Assembly (NCBI GenBank): GCA_015233895.1
Contig: JADFXG010000001.1
Location: forward strand, 62,001 to 126,000
DNA: 64,000 bases
Origin: Nitrospirota bacterium
Lineage (GTDB): Bacteria > Nitrospirota > Thermodesulfovibrionia > Thermodesulfovibrionales > Magnetobacteriaceae
Reading direction: 5' to 3'
Each line of letters opens with the position of its first letter. Positions within the stretch are counted from its first letter, which is position 1. The notes below the pieces were generated by a model. That model was not told where the DNA came from. It saw only the letters and a list, made by a program, of their open reading frames with translations, and ran no database searches. The position numbers were made by a program, and so were the translations under genes. Below are positions 15,815 through 27,099 of this stretch, one piece after another.

Positions 15815-16339
15815 ATGGCTAAACAGTGGTACGTAGTGCACACGTATTCGGGATACGAGGAAAAGGTGAAATTGTCTATAGAAGACAAGGTTGAGCGTGC
15901 AGGGCTGCAAGAACAGATAAGCCGCGTGCTGATTCCCACCGAACGTGTCGTAGAAATCAGAAGGGGCAAAAAGACCGAGAGTGATAAGAAGTTCTACCCA
16001 GGCTATATCCTTGTTGAAATGCAGCTTAATGATGAAACATGGCACATGGTAAAAACAATCCCCAGAGTGACAGGTTTTGTAGGCGGCCAGCACCCCGTGT
16101 CGCTTCCCCCTGAGGAGGTGGAGGTTATCCTTCAGCAGCAGGAAAAGGGTGTCGGCACAGAGGTCAAGATGCAGTACGAAAAGGGTGAAAACGTGAGAAT
16201 CGTTGACGGCCCGTTTTCTAACTTTAACGGATATGTTGATGAGATTGATATGGACCACGGCAGGCTTAAAGTCATGGTCAGCATATTTGGGCGGCAGACG
16301 CCTGTTGAGTTAAATTTCTATCAGGTGGAAAAGGCCTGA
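15815..16339 (+). CDS. nusG: Transcription termination/antitermination protein NusG
   Basis: A 174-residue NusG, which binds RNA polymerase across the cleft and couples transcription with Rho or ribosomes. The NGN domain opens with WYVVHTYSGYE and includes the RRGKK and FYPGYILVEM segments. The C-terminal KOW domain spans about 122-173 with the GPFSNFNG pattern. No insertion domain is present. It is followed 43 nt later by rplK. Confidence 0.97.
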   Translation: MAKQWYVVHTYSGYEEKVKLSIEDKVERAGLQEQISRVLIPTERVVEIRRGKKTESDKKFYPGYILVEMQLNDETWHMVKTIPRVTGFVGGQHPVSLPPEEVEVILQQQEKGVGTEVKMQYEKGENVRIVDGPFSNFNGYVDEIDMDHGRLKVMVSIFGRQTPVELNFYQVEKA

Positions 16340-16382
16340 TTACATCAATGAGATAAAGATAACCGAGGAGGAGTAACAATAT

Positions 16383-16808
16383 ATGGCAAAAGAAGTAAAA
16401 GCAATGGTGAAAATCCAGATAAATGCTGGTAAGGCGAACCCGGCGCCGCCCATAGGGCCAGCACTAGGCCCGCATGGGGTTAACATAATGGATTTCTGTA
16501 AGCAGTTTAACGCTAAAACTCAGACTATGGGGGAAACTATTGTCCCCGTTGTCCTGACCATATACAAAGACAGAACCTTTACATTTATAACAAAAACACC
16601 CCCTGCCTCAGAGCTTGTGAAAAAAGCTGCCGGTATCATCAAAGGCTCAAGCGTTCCCAACAAAGAAAAGGTAGGCAAAATTACTATGGAGCAGGTCAGG
16701 GAGATTGCAAAGACCAAGATGCCCGACCTAAATGCCTATGGAGTGGAGGAGGGCGTTAGGATTATAAGCGGCACAGCCCGCAGCATGGGTGTTGATATCA
16801 TAGGATAA
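16383..16808 (+). CDS. rplK: 50S ribosomal protein L11
   Basis: A 141-residue L11 that forms the GTPase-associated stalk base. The N-terminal domain has the proline-rich [17 protein letters not shown]-type segment, the target region for thiopeptides. The C-terminal rRNA-binding domain ends with GTARSMG. The start has GGAGGAG 9 nt upstream. Confidence 0.97.
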   Translation: MAKEVKAMVKIQINAGKANPAPPIGPALGPHGVNIMDFCKQFNAKTQTMGETIVPVVLTIYKDRTFTFITKTPPASELVKKAAGIIKGSSVPNKEKVGKITMEQVREIAKTKMPDLNAYGVEEGVRIISGTARSMGVDIIG

Positions 16809-16972
16809 CGCCATGTAGCAGTCAGAAGCATAACGAGGCGGCAAGGAGAAAGCGACGCCTCCCCTTACAGGGGATTCCCCTTTAGGGGAGACGTTGAGGA
16901 GCTTTTGAGGATGCCAACGAAGTTAGGCGATAGAATGCTGCTTGGTATAAGGGTTCTTTAGGAGGACTACTG
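16809..16972 (+). promoter_or_regulatory. Structured rplK-rplA spacer
   Basis: A 164-nt spacer inside an otherwise compact operon. It can form GAGGCG/CGCCTC (16835-16840 with 16856-16861), CCCC/GGGG (16861-16864 with 16870-16873) and TCCCCT/AGGGGA (16876-16881 with 16884-16889) helices, so it is strongly structured when transcribed. It may carry an L1 autoregulatory site or a small inserted repeat. I cannot match it confidently to the known L1 leader consensus. Confidence 0.35.
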
Positions 16973-17665
16973 ATGGGTAAGAAGTACGAGTTAGTAAAAA
17001 GTAAGGTGGAGCCCAAAGAGCTCACGCTTGAGGATGCCATAGAGGCCCTTAAGTCGCTTAAGTATGTTAAGTTTGACGAAACGGTGGATATTGCCCTGAA
17101 CCTTGGGGTTGATCCTAGAAAAAGCGACCAAATGGTCAGAGGCTTTGTGGTGCTTCCGCATGGAACAGGGAAAACAGTGAAAGTGCTTGTGTTTGCTAAG
17201 GGTGAAAAGCAAAAAGAGGCAACCGATGCCGGTGCTGATTTTGTAGGGGCTGAGGACATGATTGAAAAGATTCAGAAGGGATGGCTTGATTTTGATAAAG
17301 CTGTGGCAACTCCGGATGTTATGGGAGCTGTCGGTAAGCTTGGTAAGCTGCTTGGCCCGCGCGGGCTTATGCCTAACCCAAAATCCGGCAGTGTGACTTT
17401 TGACGTAGCCAAGGCCGTTAAAGAGATAAAGGCTGGTAAGGTTGACTACAGAGTGGAGAAAGCGGGCATTATTCATATGCCGGTAGGAAAACTCTCCTTC
17501 AGCACGACATCTCTTGTGGAAAATATCAAAACGGCAGTTGACTCTGTCATTAAGGCAAAGCCTCAGACAAGCAAAGGGAAATATTTAAAAAGGCTCGTGG
17601 TTACCTCTACGATGGGCCCGGGTCTAAAGGTGGATTTCAACTCCGTAACATTAACAAGAATTTGA
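16973..17665 (+). CDS. rplA: 50S ribosomal protein L1
   Basis: A 230-residue L1, stalk protein involved in E-site tRNA release and in many bacteria a translational repressor of its own operon. Conserved features include the segment [12 protein letters not shown] and [13 protein letters not shown] (about 124-136), with the C-terminal TMGPG-x-K-V-D. AGGAGG precedes the ATG by 7 nt. The structured spacer upstream and the L10 leader downstream flank it. Confidence 0.97.
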   Translation: MGKKYELVKSKVEPKELTLEDAIEALKSLKYVKFDETVDIALNLGVDPRKSDQMVRGFVVLPHGTGKTVKVLVFAKGEKQKEATDAGADFVGAEDMIEKIQKGWLDFDKAVATPDVMGAVGKLGKLLGPRGLMPNPKSGSVTFDVAKAVKEIKAGKVDYRVEKAGIIHMPVGKLSFSTTSLVENIKTAVDSVIKAKPQTSKGKYLKRLVVTSTMGPGLKVDFNSVTLTRI

Positions 17666-17669
17666 GTTT

Positions 17670-17815
17670 AAAACGGTCGGAGACGACAGGTACTGCGCTG
17701 TTTAATGGGATGAATATATCCTGCCTGTTGAGACTGGATGGTCAAAAAGCCCTCACAGGTGCCCGATAGGGCCAATGTGTGTGTTCCAGCCAAAGTCTCC
17801 TGCTGTAAATTCTTT
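17670..17815 (+). ncRNA. Ribosomal protein L10 leader
   Basis: The 168-nt gap between rplA and rplJ contains a G/C-rich folded segment with the sequence pattern expected of an L10 leader (blocks such as CGGAGACGACAGG, ATCCTGCCTGTTGAG, AGCCCTCACAGG and AAAGTCTCC). The first and last blocks share complementary GGAGAC/GTCTCC, closing the structure. L10-(L7/L12)4 is known to bind such leaders and repress rplJL translation. Position and pattern agree; edges are approximate. Confidence 0.75.
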
Positions 17816-17833
17816 TAAAAAGAAGGAACTGAT

Positions 17834-18352
17834 ATGAACAAACAGGAAAAAGAAGTGGTAGTGTCCGAATTAAAGGACAAATTCAGCCGCTCAAAGTCCG
17901 TTGTGTTTACAAACTACACTGGGATGACTGTGGCTGATCTATCGGACTTACGGGTTAATTTACGAAAGAGCAATATTGAGTACAAGGTGGTTAAAAACAC
18001 TCTTGCCAAATTAGCCTGCGAGGGAACGGCCATTGAAAGCACTAAGAGCATTTTTACCGGCCCTGTTGGGTTGGCTATTGGCTACGATGATCCAATATCG
18101 GTCTCAAAGCGGGTGTTTGAGTACGCTAAGGGTAACGACAAGTTTAAGGTCTTAAACGGTTTTGTTGAGGGGCGGGTTTTTGACGCAAAGGATTTAAAGA
18201 AGATATCGGAGCTTCCACCCCGCGAGGTATTACTTTCTCAGGTGGCAGGTTGCATGTCTGCGCCCGCAACTAAAATGGCATCTCTTCTTGATGCAACAGT
18301 AAGTAGAATGGTTAACGCGCTAAATGCGCTAAAAGACAAAAAAACAAATTAA
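17834..18352 (+). CDS. rplJ: 50S ribosomal protein L10
   Basis: A 172-residue L10 that anchors L7/L12 dimers on the ribosome. The N-terminal globular domain shows the FTNYTGM and YKVVKNTLAKLA patterns. The C-terminal helix that carries the L12 dimers spans about residues 135-168. It is preceded by the L10 leader, so it is likely repressed by its own protein complex. rplL follows 54 nt later. Confidence 0.97.
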   Translation: MNKQEKEVVVSELKDKFSRSKSVVFTNYTGMTVADLSDLRVNLRKSNIEYKVVKNTLAKLACEGTAIESTKSIFTGPVGLAIGYDDPISVSKRVFEYAKGNDKFKVLNGFVEGRVFDAKDLKKISELPPREVLLSQVAGCMSAPATKMASLLDATVSRMVNALNALKDKKTN

Positions 18353-18406
18353 AACGGAGACTATGATTATCTCTGAAAAATATTCCTTTGAGGAGGCAAA
18401 ATTAAG

Positions 18407-18787
18407 ATGGCTTCAGTAACAAAAGAGCAGGTGTTTGAGTTTTTTGACAATATGACAATCCTTCAGATGTCGGAATTTATCAAGGAGTTTGAGGAAAGAT
18501 ACGGTGTAACGGCACAGGCTGCGGTAGCAGTAGCGGCAGCCCCGGCAGCGGCAGAGGCAGCTCCGGTTGAGGAAAAGACCAGCTTTGACGCAATACTGGC
18601 CTCGGTTGGCGACAAGAAGATTCAGGTAATAAAAGTGGTAAGAGAGCTTACCGGTCTTGGGCTTAAAGAGGCAAAAGAGCTTGTTGATACAGCTCCTAAG
18701 GAAATAAAAACCGGAGTGTCCAAAGAAGAGGCTGAAAACATCAAGGCCAAAGTAGAGGAGCAGGGAGCTAAAGTAGAAATCAAGTAG
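18407..18787 (+). CDS. rplL: 50S ribosomal protein L7/L12
   Basis: A 126-residue L7/L12 stalk protein that recruits translation GTPases. Residues 1-32 form the dimerising domain. An Ala/Pro-rich hinge follows (about 38-52), then the C-terminal domain with the conserved segment [26 protein letters not shown] element lies 8-12 nt before the ATG. The 98-nt gap to rpoB has no clear attenuator hairpin with a U tract. Confidence 0.97.
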   Translation: MASVTKEQVFEFFDNMTILQMSEFIKEFEERYGVTAQAAVAVAAAPAAAEAAPVEEKTSFDAILASVGDKKIQVIKVVRELTGLGLKEAKELVDTAPKEIKTGVSKEEAENIKAKVEEQGAKVEIK

Positions 18788-18885
18788 CGAATATTCCCAT
18801 TGGCTGTTATATCCTACATAAAATACAGGCTTTTTCCTCACAACTGAAGGATTAAAAGCCCCGATAAAAAAACTTAAGGAGTAAC

Positions 18886-21800
18886 ATGGCAAGGGCACAA
18901 AGACAAGAAAGGGTTAACCTGGGTAAGGTTGCCAGGGTACTTGATGTACCCTATTTAATAGAAATACAGAGAAGATCGTATGAGGTATTTTTACAGAAAG
19001 AGCTAACGCATGAACTGAGAAAAAATGCAGGGCTGGAGTCTGCTTTTAGAAGCGTCTTTCCCATTGTAGATTACAACGAGACCGCCTCTGTTGAGTATCT
19101 GGGCTACTATCTTCTTGAGCCGAAGTACAGGGTCAGGGAGTGTGTCCATAAGGGACTTACCTATTCAGCGCCGATAAAAATCCGGGTCAGGCTGAATCTG
19201 TGGGAAACCCCGGAGGATGGCAAAAAGGTAGAAGACGACAAGAAAATGCTTAAAGAGTCCCGTGAAGAGGAGGTCTATATAGGGGAGATTCCCCTTATGA
19301 CTGACACTGGCTCATTTGTAATAAACGGGATAGAACGTGTCATTGTAAGTCAGCTTCACCGTTCACCAGGAGTGTTTTTTAACACTGACAAAACAAAAAC
19401 CCACACAAGTGGCCGGCTACTCTACACCGCAAGGGTTATTCCCTCCAGAGGTTCATGGCTGGACTTTGAGTTTGACACTAAAGACATTCTATACGTTCGT
19501 ATTGACAGAAGAAAGAAGCTGCCGGCAACCATTGTGCTAAAGGCACTGGGTTATAAGAATGAAGACCTGCTAAAGATATTCTATCCGATAGAGACGATAA
19601 AGATACTTGGCAGAAATGAATTCAGCCGTAAAGTGTCTTCAATACTCTCTGGCAACAAGGCAAGCACTACTATTTTAGACCCTAAGAGCAAAGGCACACT
19701 GCTTGTAAAAGAGGGTGCAAAAATCACAAAAGCAGCCATCAAACGCCTTCAAAACGCTGGAATTGAGGAGATCCCGATTCTAAGGGATGAGGTCATAGGG
19801 CGCTACAGCCTAAACGACGTGGTTGACCCTGAAACTGGTGAAATCATCGTGGAGGGTAATGAGGTTATCACAGAGGACAATCTTAACAAAATTCTTTCTC
19901 TGCCGATAGAAACTCTTGATTTGCTTTTCATTGATAATGTCCGCTACCTGTCCTCACTGAGGGATACCCTTTTGATGGATAAGATAAACACCAAAGAGGA
20001 TGCCCTAATAGAGATATACAAAAAGATGAGACCCGGTGAGCCTCCTACTCTTGAGGCATCTAAAGCACTGTTTGCCGGTTTGTTTTTTGACGAAAAACGC
20101 TATGACCTTTCCCCGGTAGGCAGGCTTAAGGTCAATAAACGGCTTGGTCTTGACACCCCCATGGATAACACGGTTCTTACCGATAACGACATTATTGAAA
20201 TCATAAAGTACCTGCTTGCGCTAAGAACCGGCCAGGGCGAGGTGGATGACATTGACCATCTCGGCAACCGGCGGGTAAGAAGCGTGGGCGAGCTGCTTGA
20301 AAACCAGTTCCGCATAGGACTGATACGGATGGAACGCGCCATTAAGGAAAAAATGATGATCATAGACATAAAAGATATAATGCCTCATGACATCATAAAC
20401 GCAAAACCCGTGATGGCAGCGGTTAAGGAGTTCTTTGGCTCAAGCCAGTTGAGCCAGTTTATGGACCAGACCAATCCGCTTTCTGAAATAACCCATAAAA
20501 GAAGGCTATCGGCTCTTGGCCCTGGAGGACTTACCCGTGAGCGCGTTGGATTTGAAGTTAGAGACGTTCATCCAACCCACTACGGCAGAATCTGCCCGAT
20601 TGAGACCCCTGAGGGCCCAAACATCGGGTTAATTGTCTCACTGGCCAGCTATGCCCGTATTAACGAGTACGGATTTCTTGAAGCCCCCTACAGAAAGGTG
20701 GTTAACGGCAGAGTGACAGGAGAGATTTTGTTTCTTTCCGCCATAGAGGGTGAGAAATTTGTAATAGCAGAGGCGACATCTCCTTTTGATAAGGACGGGC
20801 ATCTGATAGGAGAGGCGATTTCGGCAAGAATCGCGGGCGACTTAAAAATATTCACCCCTGCAGAGATTAGCTACATGGATGTCTCCCCAAAACAGATAGT
20901 GGGTGTTTCAGCCTCACTGATACCGTTTCTGGAAAACGATGACGCTAACCGTGCTCTTATGGGCTCTAACATGCAAAGACAGGCAGTCCCCCTGACCTAT
21001 ACGGAGTCTCCAATTGTGGGAACCGGTATGGAGTTTGTTGCGGCAAGGGACTCAGGAGCTTGCATTACGGCACGGCGGTCGGGAACTGTGGAAAGTTTGG
21101 ATTCTAACAGAATAGTGATAAGGGTGGCGGATGAGGGGGGGGTGGATATCTATAATTTGGTTAAATTCACACGTTCCAATCAAGCCACTTGTATAAATCA
21201 GCGCCCGATAGTGGAGGTGGGTGCAAAGGTTACTGCCGGGGATGTGATAGGCGACGGGCCATCAACGGATATGGGAGAGCTGGCGCTGGGGAAAAACGTG
21301 CTTGTTGCATTTATGCCCTGGGGCGGCTACAATTTTGAGGATGCCATCCTGTTAAGTGAACGGCTTGTAAAAGACGATGTCTTTACATCGGTGCACATAG
21401 AGGAGTTTGAAGTCGAGGCAAGAGACACAAAGCTTGGCCCTGAGGAAATCACCAGAGATATTCCTAATGTCGGTGAAGATTCACTGGCCAATCTTGACGA
21501 AAGCGGAGTCATTTACGTTGGGGCTGAGGTAAAACCCGGTGATATTCTGGTCGGTAAGATAACCCCCAAGGGTGAGACTCAATTGACTCCGGAGGAAAAG
21601 CTCCTTCGAGCGATATTTGGTGAAAAAGCTGAGGAGGTTAAGGAAAGCTGTCTTTACGTTCCTCCAGGCATTAAGGGCACAGTGGTGGATGTTAAAGTAT
21701 TTACACGGCGCGGAATAAAAAAGGATGCCAGAGCCAAAGCTCTGGAAGATGATGAGATACGGGGACTTCAGAGGGATTTTGAAGAGGAGACCCGGATAGT

Positions 21801-22842
21801 CAGTCAGGAGCTCTACAATAAGGTAAGAAAACTGCTGCAAGGTAAGATAGTCCTTGAGGATGTAAAGGATCAGTCAAACAAAGAGTTTATCTGTAAGAGC
21901 GGTGACATTTTGGACACTAAAATGCTGGAAGCGTTATGGGATAAGAAGATAGTGCGCCTGAGCGTTGACGATGAGCATGTCACTAATGAGATAGAGGAGC
22001 TCAACAAGAAGGTTAAAGACTACCTGAAAAATCTCCAGGTACGGTATGACGAACGAATAGAGAGATTGAAAAAGGGAGACGAACTGCCCCCCGGAGTCAA
22101 TAAACTCATAAAGGTCTATATTGCTATGAAGCGTAAGATACAGGTCGGGGATAAGATGGCAGGGCGGCATGGCAACAAGGGTGTTGTAGCTATGGTGCTT
22201 CCTGAGGATGACATGCCCTACTTGCCCGATGGTACGCCGGTAGAAGTGGTGTTAAACCCGCTTGGTGTGCCCTCAAGAATGAACGTTGGCCAGATACTTG
22301 AAACACACCTTGGTATGGCCGCAAACGCTCTTGGTATAAAAGTGGCAACTCCAGTTTTTGAAGGCGCCACTGAAGAGGACATACGCGAGATGTTAAAGAA
22401 AGGCGGGCTTTCTGAAACAGGCCAGTCAATCCTCTGTGACGGTAAAACCGGCGAGGCCTTTGAACGCCCGGTTACGGTAGGGTATATGTACATGTTAAAG
22501 CTCCATCACCTGGTAGAGGACAAGATACATGCCCGTTCCATAGGGCCGTACTCGCTTGTGACTCAACAGCCTCTGGGCGGCAAGGCACAGTTTGGCGGTC
22601 AAAGGCTCGGTGAAATGGAGGTGTGGGCTCTTGAAGCGTACGGAGCCTCCTACACCCTTCAGGAGTACTTAACAGTTAAAAGCGATGATGTCAGTGGCAG
22701 GGCTAAAATGTACGAGGCAATTGTTAAGGGCGATGCCACCCTTGACCCGGGAGTGCCGGAGTCGTTCCACGTACTTATAAAGGAGCTTCAGAGCCTTTGT
22801 CTTGATGTTGAACTTCTTGAGAAAAAGAACAAGGGGGGATAA
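18886..22842 (+). CDS. rpoB: RNA polymerase subunit beta
   Basis: A 1318-residue beta subunit. It contains the rifampicin-pocket sequence with [12 protein letters not shown] and [12 protein letters not shown] (about 520-545), the [15 protein letters not shown] segment, and the C-terminal [19 protein letters not shown] region that contacts beta'. The length is normal, with no large lineage insertion evident. The residues at the usual rifampicin-resistance positions look like the sensitive state. The stop is 2 nt before the rpoC start, so the two are coupled. Confidence 0.98.
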   Translation: MARAQRQERVNLGKVARVLDVPYLIEIQRRSYEVFLQKELTHELRKNAGLESAFRSVFPIVDYNETASVEYLGYYLLEPKYRVRECVHKGLTYSAPIKIRVRLNLWETPEDGKKVEDDKKMLKESREEEVYIGEIPLMTDTGSFVINGIERVIVSQLHRSPGVFFNTDKTKTHTSGRLLYTARVIPSRGSWLDFEFDTKDILYVRIDRRKKLPATIVLKALGYKNEDLLKIFYPIETIKILGRNEFSRKVSSILSGNKASTTILDPKSKGTLLVKEGAKITKAAIKRLQNAGIEEIPILRDEVIGRYSLNDVVDPETGEIIVEGNEVITEDNLNKILSLPIETLDLLFIDNVRYLSSLRDTLLMDKINTKEDALIEIYKKMRPGEPPTLEASKALFAGLFFDEKRYDLSPVGRLKVNKRLGLDTPMDNTVLTDNDIIEIIKYLLALRTGQGEVDDIDHLGNRRVRSVGELLENQFRIGLIRMERAIKEKMMIIDIKDIMPHDIINAKPVMAAVKEFFGSSQLSQFMDQTNPLSEITHKRRLSALGPGGLTRERVGFEVRDVHPTHYGRICPIETPEGPNIGLIVSLASYARINEYGFLEAPYRKVVNGRVTGEILFLSAIEGEKFVIAEATSPFDKDGHLIGEAISARIAGDLKIFTPAEISYMDVSPKQIVGVSASLIPFLENDDANRALMGSNMQRQAVPLTYTESPIVGTGMEFVAARDSGACITARRSGTVESLDSNRIVIRVADEGGVDIYNLVKFTRSNQATCINQRPIVEVGAKVTAGDVIGDGPSTDMGELALGKNVLVAFMPWGGYNFEDAILLSERLVKDDVFTSVHIEEFEVEARDTKLGPEEITRDIPNVGEDSLANLDESGVIYVGAEVKPGDILVGKITPKGETQLTPEEKLLRAIFGEKAEEVKESCLYVPPGIKGTVVDVKVFTRRGIKKDARAKALEDDEIRGLQRDFEEETRIVSQELYNKVRKLLQGKIVLEDVKDQSNKEFICKSGDILDTKMLEALWDKKIVRLSVDDEHVTNEIEELNKKVKDYLKNLQVRYDERIERLKKGDELPPGVNKLIKVYIAMKRKIQVGDKMAGRHGNKGVVAMVLPEDDMPYLPDGTPVEVVLNPLGVPSRMNVGQILETHLGMAANALGIKVATPVFEGATEEDIREMLKKGGLSETGQSILCDGKTGEAFERPVTVGYMYMLKLHHLVEDKIHARSIGPYSLVTQQPLGGKAQFGGQRLGEMEVWALEAYGASYTLQEYLTVKSDDVSGRAKMYEAIVKGDATLDPGVPESFHVLIKELQSLCLDVELLEKKNKGG

Positions 22843-22844
22843 AC

Positions 22845-25800
22845 TTGTCAGAATCTATGTTTGGTATGTACCACGAACCGAAGAGCCAGAAGGAGTTTGA
22901 TGCCGTAAGGATAATGCTGGCTTCGCCGGAGAGAATCAGAGAGTGGTCGTTTGGAGAGGTCAAAAAACCTGAGACAATAAATTACAGGACTTTTAAGCCT
23001 GAAAAGGACGGGCTCTTCTGTGCCAAAATTTTTGGGCCGGTAAAAGACTGGGAGTGTATTTGCGGAAAGTATAAGAGAATGAAACATCGCGGCGTGGTGT
23101 GCGATAAGTGCGGCGTCGAGGTTATACACGCAAAGGTAAGGCGAGAACGTCTTGCTCACATAGAGCTCTGTACTCCGGTTGCTCATATATGGTTTTTAAA
23201 GGGTGTTCCCAGCCGCATAGGGCTGCTTTTGGATATGACTATGAAAAACCTTGAAAAAGTCCTCTACTTTGAAAGTTATGTGGTAATTGACCCAGGGGAC
23301 ACCCCCCTTAAGGAAAAACAAGTTCTCACAGAGGATGAGTACAAGAAAAACAGCATGGAGCTTGGTAACAGGTTTAAGGCAGGTATGGGAGCCGAGGCTA
23401 TCAAAGAGCTGCTAAAGAAGGTGGAGTTGGTCTCCCTTGATACCGAACTTAAGATGAAAATCCATGAGGTCACATCCATTGGGATAAAAAAACGTATCAC
23501 TAAGCGTCTGAAAATTGTTGAGGATTTCATATCCAGCGGCAACAAGCCGGAGTGGATGATTCTTGACGTAATCCCTGTACTTCCCCCTGATTTAAGGCCT
23601 CTTGTGCCGCTTCAGGGAGGCAGATTCGCCACCAGTGATTTAAATGACCTCTACCGCAGGGTTATAAACAGAAACAACAGGCTAAAGCGTTTAATGGAAC
23701 TAAAAGCGCCAAGCGTTATAGTTAAAAACGAAAAACGAATGCTTCAGGAATCGGTGGACTCCCTGTTTGATAACACAAAAGGGGCTAAGGTACCCAAAGG
23801 TTCAACCAAACGATCCCTTAAATCCCTTAGCGACATGATAAAGGGTAAGCAGGGGCGTTTCAGACAAAACCTTCTGGGTAAACGTGTTGATTACTCCGGG
23901 CGTTCGGTTATCGTTGTAGGCCCTGACCTTAAACTCCACCAGTGCGGAATACCCAAGCTTATGGCACTTGAGCTTTTTAAGCCTTTTGTTTTCAACAAAC
24001 TTGAGGATAAAGGATATGTCACGACAATAAAACAGGCGAAAAAGTTTGTTGAGATGGAACGCCCTGAGGTCTGGGATGCCCTTGAAGATGTTATCAAAGA
24101 GCATCCGGTTCTTTTAAACAGGGCGCCGACCTTGCACAGGCTTGGCATACAGGCCTTTGACCCTGTGCTTATAGAGGGAAAAGCTATAAAGCTGCACCCT
24201 CTTGTCTGTACATCGTATAATGCAGACTTTGACGGCGATCAGATGGCAGTGCACGTGCCGCTTTCCATTGAGGCACAGGTAGAGGCAAGAGTGCTTATGA
24301 TGTCTATAAACAATCTGCTCTCTCCGGCAAGCGGAAAGCCCATAGTGCTTCCCACCCAGGATATGGTACTGGGCATCTACTACCTGACCAAGGAAAAGGC
24401 TGGGGCAAAGGGTGAGGGCAAGATATTCTCCTCGCCGGATGAGGTGCGTATTGCCTATGACAACACAGTTGTCACTGAACATGCAAAGATAACAGTTTAT
24501 ATAAACGGGGAAAAGATATCAACAACGGTTGGCAGAGTGCTGTTTTATGAGATAGTTCCTGCTGAGGTGCCATTTCAGGAAATCAACCGGGTGCTTACCA
24601 AAAAAGAGGTGCAAAAGGTAATAGACTATGCTCATAAGTACGCTGGGAAGAGAAAGACCGTGTTGTTTCTTGATGAACTAAAGAGACTTGGCTTTGAGTA
24701 TGCGACAAGGTCCGGAATTTCCATCTGTATCTCAGATATGCACGTGCCGTCGAAAAAGCCAGAAATACTCAAAGGCGCTGAGAAAGAAGTCATGGAGGTA
24801 TATAAACAGTACTCTGATGGTCTTATAACTCAGGGCGAGCGGTACAACAAGGTTATAGATATATGGGCAAATGTAACAGAGAAAGTGGCTGAGGTTATGA
24901 TGGCAGAGTTGGGAGCTGAGGAGGGCAAAACATTCACACCGGAGGAAATCGAAAAAAGCCGGGCCTTTAACAGCGTCTTTATGATGGCTGACTCAGGAGC
25001 CAGAGGCTCTGCGGCACAGATCCGCCAGCTTGCCGGTATGAGAGGCCTTATGGCAAAGCCATCGGGAGAGATCATAGAAACTCCGATTACAGCCAATTTC
25101 CGTGAGGGGCTCTCTCCGCTTCAGTACTTTATCTCAACCCACGGCGCTCGTAAGGGATTAGCCGATACGGCTCTAAAAACCGCCAACTCCGGTTATCTTA
25201 CAAGGAGACTGGTCGATGTGGCCCAGGATGTGATAATTACCGAGGAGGACTGCGGCACTGATGACGGAATTATGATAACTGCCCTTATCGAAGGCGGTGA
25301 GATAATACAGCCCCTTGAGGAAAGACTGCTTGGGAGAATCTCTGCTGAGGACATCCGTGACCCTGTAACTAAGGAGATTATTCTGCCACGAAACGGCGAC
25401 ATAGATGAAGAGATGGTTATACGAATAGTTGAGGCCGGTATAGACAGGGTCAAGATTCGTTCCGTGCTGACCTGCCAGACACGCTTTGGTATCTGTATGA
25501 ACTGCTATGGCAGGGATTTGGCAAGAAACGAGCGGATTCAAATGGCCGAGGCTGTGGGAATCATAGCGGCACAGTCTATCGGAGAGCCAGGAACGCAGCT
25601 TACCATGAGAACCTTCCACATCGGTGGTGCTGCTACAAAGATAATTGAGCAGGCAGTCCTTAGCGTTAAGCACTCGGGGACAGTCAAGTTTGTTGATGTT
25701 AACTCTGTCATAAACCGTGACGGATTGCACGTGGTAATGAACCGCAACGCTTTTATAGCGGTTGTGGATGAAAGTGGCCGTGAGAGGGAAAAACACAACA

Positions 25801-26993
25801 TCGTGTATGCTGCGAAATTGCTCGTAAAGGATGGCGATAAAGTACAGATCGGGCAAAAGATAGCCGAGTGGGACCCGTATTCCACCTCGATTTTGACTGA
25901 GGTTGGAGGACGTGTTGCGTGGGGAGACGTTGAGGAGGGTGTGACGGTTAAGGAACAGGTTGACGAAATAACCGGACTTTCCCATAAACTCATAGTGGAC
26001 TTTCCTACGCATTTAGACCTGAGGCCAAGAATTTCGATAAAGGATGAGCACGGGAAAGCGACTCTGAAACTCTCCAGCGGCATACCAGCGCGTTACATGC
26101 TCCCAGTAGGGTCAAACATTCTGGTAGAAAAAAACGATCTTGTCGCTCCCGGAGATGTTTTAGCGAAAATTCCAAGAGAGACTGTTAAGACAAAGGACAT
26201 AACCGGAGGTCTTCCCAGAGTTGCCGAATTATTTGAAGCACGTAAACCAAAAGAGCCCACTCTTGTTTCAGAAATAGACGGCGTTGTGGAGTTTGTATCA
26301 ACACAAAAGGGCTCACGAATGGTTAAAGTGCGCGGCGGGGATGTGGTTAAGGAGTACACAATCCCAAAGGGTAAGCATGTGACGGTTCACGAGGGTGACT
26401 GGGTAAAAGCCGGCGAGGCTCTTATGGATGGCGCTGTAAATCCCCATGATATTTTAGACATCCTGGGTCCTACAGAGCTTCAGCGCTATCTTGTGGATGA
26501 GGTTCAGAAGGTTTACCGCTTGCAGGGTGTTTCAATTAACGACAAGCACATAGAGATAATCATCCGGCAGATGATGAGAAAGGTGCGCATAGAAGACCCC
26601 GGTGACACTGAGCTTATGATAGGCGATCAGGTGGACAGGATGGAGTTTCAGGAGCTAAACGCTGTAATAATGTCTGACGGTAAGAGGCCTGCAATAGGTA
26701 AGCCTCTGCTTCTTGGCATAACAAAGGCCTCACTGACTACCTACAGCTGGGTATCTGCAGCATCGTTTCAGGAAACCACACGGGTGCTCACAGACGCGGC
26801 CCTTAGCGGCGGAGTGGATGAGTTACGTGGCCTAAAGGAAAATGTCATCATGGGCAAAATAATCCCGTGCGGCACTGGTATGGAAAAGTACAGAAACACG
26901 TACGTAAAGCGCGAATCGGATGAAATAAAGAAGGAACTGGAAGTGCAACAGGAAGAGGTGGATGTGCATGATGAACCGGTGTTAGAAACATAA
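22845..26993 (+). CDS. rpoC: RNA polymerase subunit beta'
   Basis: A 1382-residue beta' subunit. The N-terminal zinc site (CICGKYKR...CDKCGVEV, about 63-85) and the catalytic Mg motif NADFDGD (about 458-464) are intact. The second zinc site (CGTDD...[13 protein letters not shown], about 803-887) and trigger-loop region are present. The start is taken as TTG at 22845 because AAGGGGGG lies 6 nt upstream; the first ATG, 12 nt later, is too far from it. A perfect 13-nt inverted repeat follows the stop. Confidence 0.98.
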   Translation: MSESMFGMYHEPKSQKEFDAVRIMLASPERIREWSFGEVKKPETINYRTFKPEKDGLFCAKIFGPVKDWECICGKYKRMKHRGVVCDKCGVEVIHAKVRRERLAHIELCTPVAHIWFLKGVPSRIGLLLDMTMKNLEKVLYFESYVVIDPGDTPLKEKQVLTEDEYKKNSMELGNRFKAGMGAEAIKELLKKVELVSLDTELKMKIHEVTSIGIKKRITKRLKIVEDFISSGNKPEWMILDVIPVLPPDLRPLVPLQGGRFATSDLNDLYRRVINRNNRLKRLMELKAPSVIVKNEKRMLQESVDSLFDNTKGAKVPKGSTKRSLKSLSDMIKGKQGRFRQNLLGKRVDYSGRSVIVVGPDLKLHQCGIPKLMALELFKPFVFNKLEDKGYVTTIKQAKKFVEMERPEVWDALEDVIKEHPVLLNRAPTLHRLGIQAFDPVLIEGKAIKLHPLVCTSYNADFDGDQMAVHVPLSIEAQVEARVLMMSINNLLSPASGKPIVLPTQDMVLGIYYLTKEKAGAKGEGKIFSSPDEVRIAYDNTVVTEHAKITVYINGEKISTTVGRVLFYEIVPAEVPFQEINRVLTKKEVQKVIDYAHKYAGKRKTVLFLDELKRLGFEYATRSGISICISDMHVPSKKPEILKGAEKEVMEVYKQYSDGLITQGERYNKVIDIWANVTEKVAEVMMAELGAEEGKTFTPEEIEKSRAFNSVFMMADSGARGSAAQIRQLAGMRGLMAKPSGEIIETPITANFREGLSPLQYFISTHGARKGLADTALKTANSGYLTRRLVDVAQDVIITEEDCGTDDGIMITALIEGGEIIQPLEERLLGRISAEDIRDPVTKEIILPRNGDIDEEMVIRIVEAGIDRVKIRSVLTCQTRFGICMNCYGRDLARNERIQMAEAVGIIAAQSIGEPGTQLTMRTFHIGGAATKIIEQAVLSVKHSGTVKFVDVNSVINRDGLHVVMNRNAFIAVVDESGREREKHNIVYAAKLLVKDGDKVQIGQKIAEWDPYSTSILTEVGGRVAWGDVEEGVTVKEQVDEITGLSHKLIVDFPTHLDLRPRISIKDEHGKATLKLSSGIPARYMLPVGSNILVEKNDLVAPGDVLAKIPRETVKTKDITGGLPRVAELFEARKPKEPTLVSEIDGVVEFVSTQKGSRMVKVRGGDVVKEYTIPKGKHVTVHEGDWVKAGEALMDGAVNPHDILDILGPTELQRYLVDEVQKVYRLQGVSINDKHIEIIIRQMMRKVRIEDPGDTELMIGDQVDRMEFQELNAVIMSDGKRPAIGKPLLLGITKASLTTYSWVSAASFQETTRVLTDAALSGGVDELRGLKENVIMGKIIPCGTGMEKYRNTYVKRESDEIKKELEVQQEEVDVHDEPVLET

Positions 26994-26997
26994 TATA

Positions 26998-27024
26998 TTA
27001 AGGGAGGGCACTGCCCTCCCTTAA
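26998..27024. terminator. Perfect inverted repeat after rpoC
   Basis: TTAAGGGAGGGCA, a central C, then TGCCCTCCCTTAA: 13-nt arms that form a 12-bp stem with an ACT loop, 5 nt after the rpoC stop. There is no U tract on the plus strand, so it may act as a factor-dependent terminator or an mRNA 3'-end stabiliser. Its GGCACTGCC core resembles the hairpin after the aldolase gene. Confidence 0.6.
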
Positions 27025-27099
27025 ATCCACCCATATCCCCCTAACCCCTGGTTTTTGGCAGCTTTTGGCTGCTGCTTGCTATAAAACGGAGACAATAAT

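Noticed and set aside
25173-26012. 279-codon minus-strand frame
   Set aside because: It lies wholly inside rpoC, has no site or homology features, and is a by-product of the coding sequence on the other strand.
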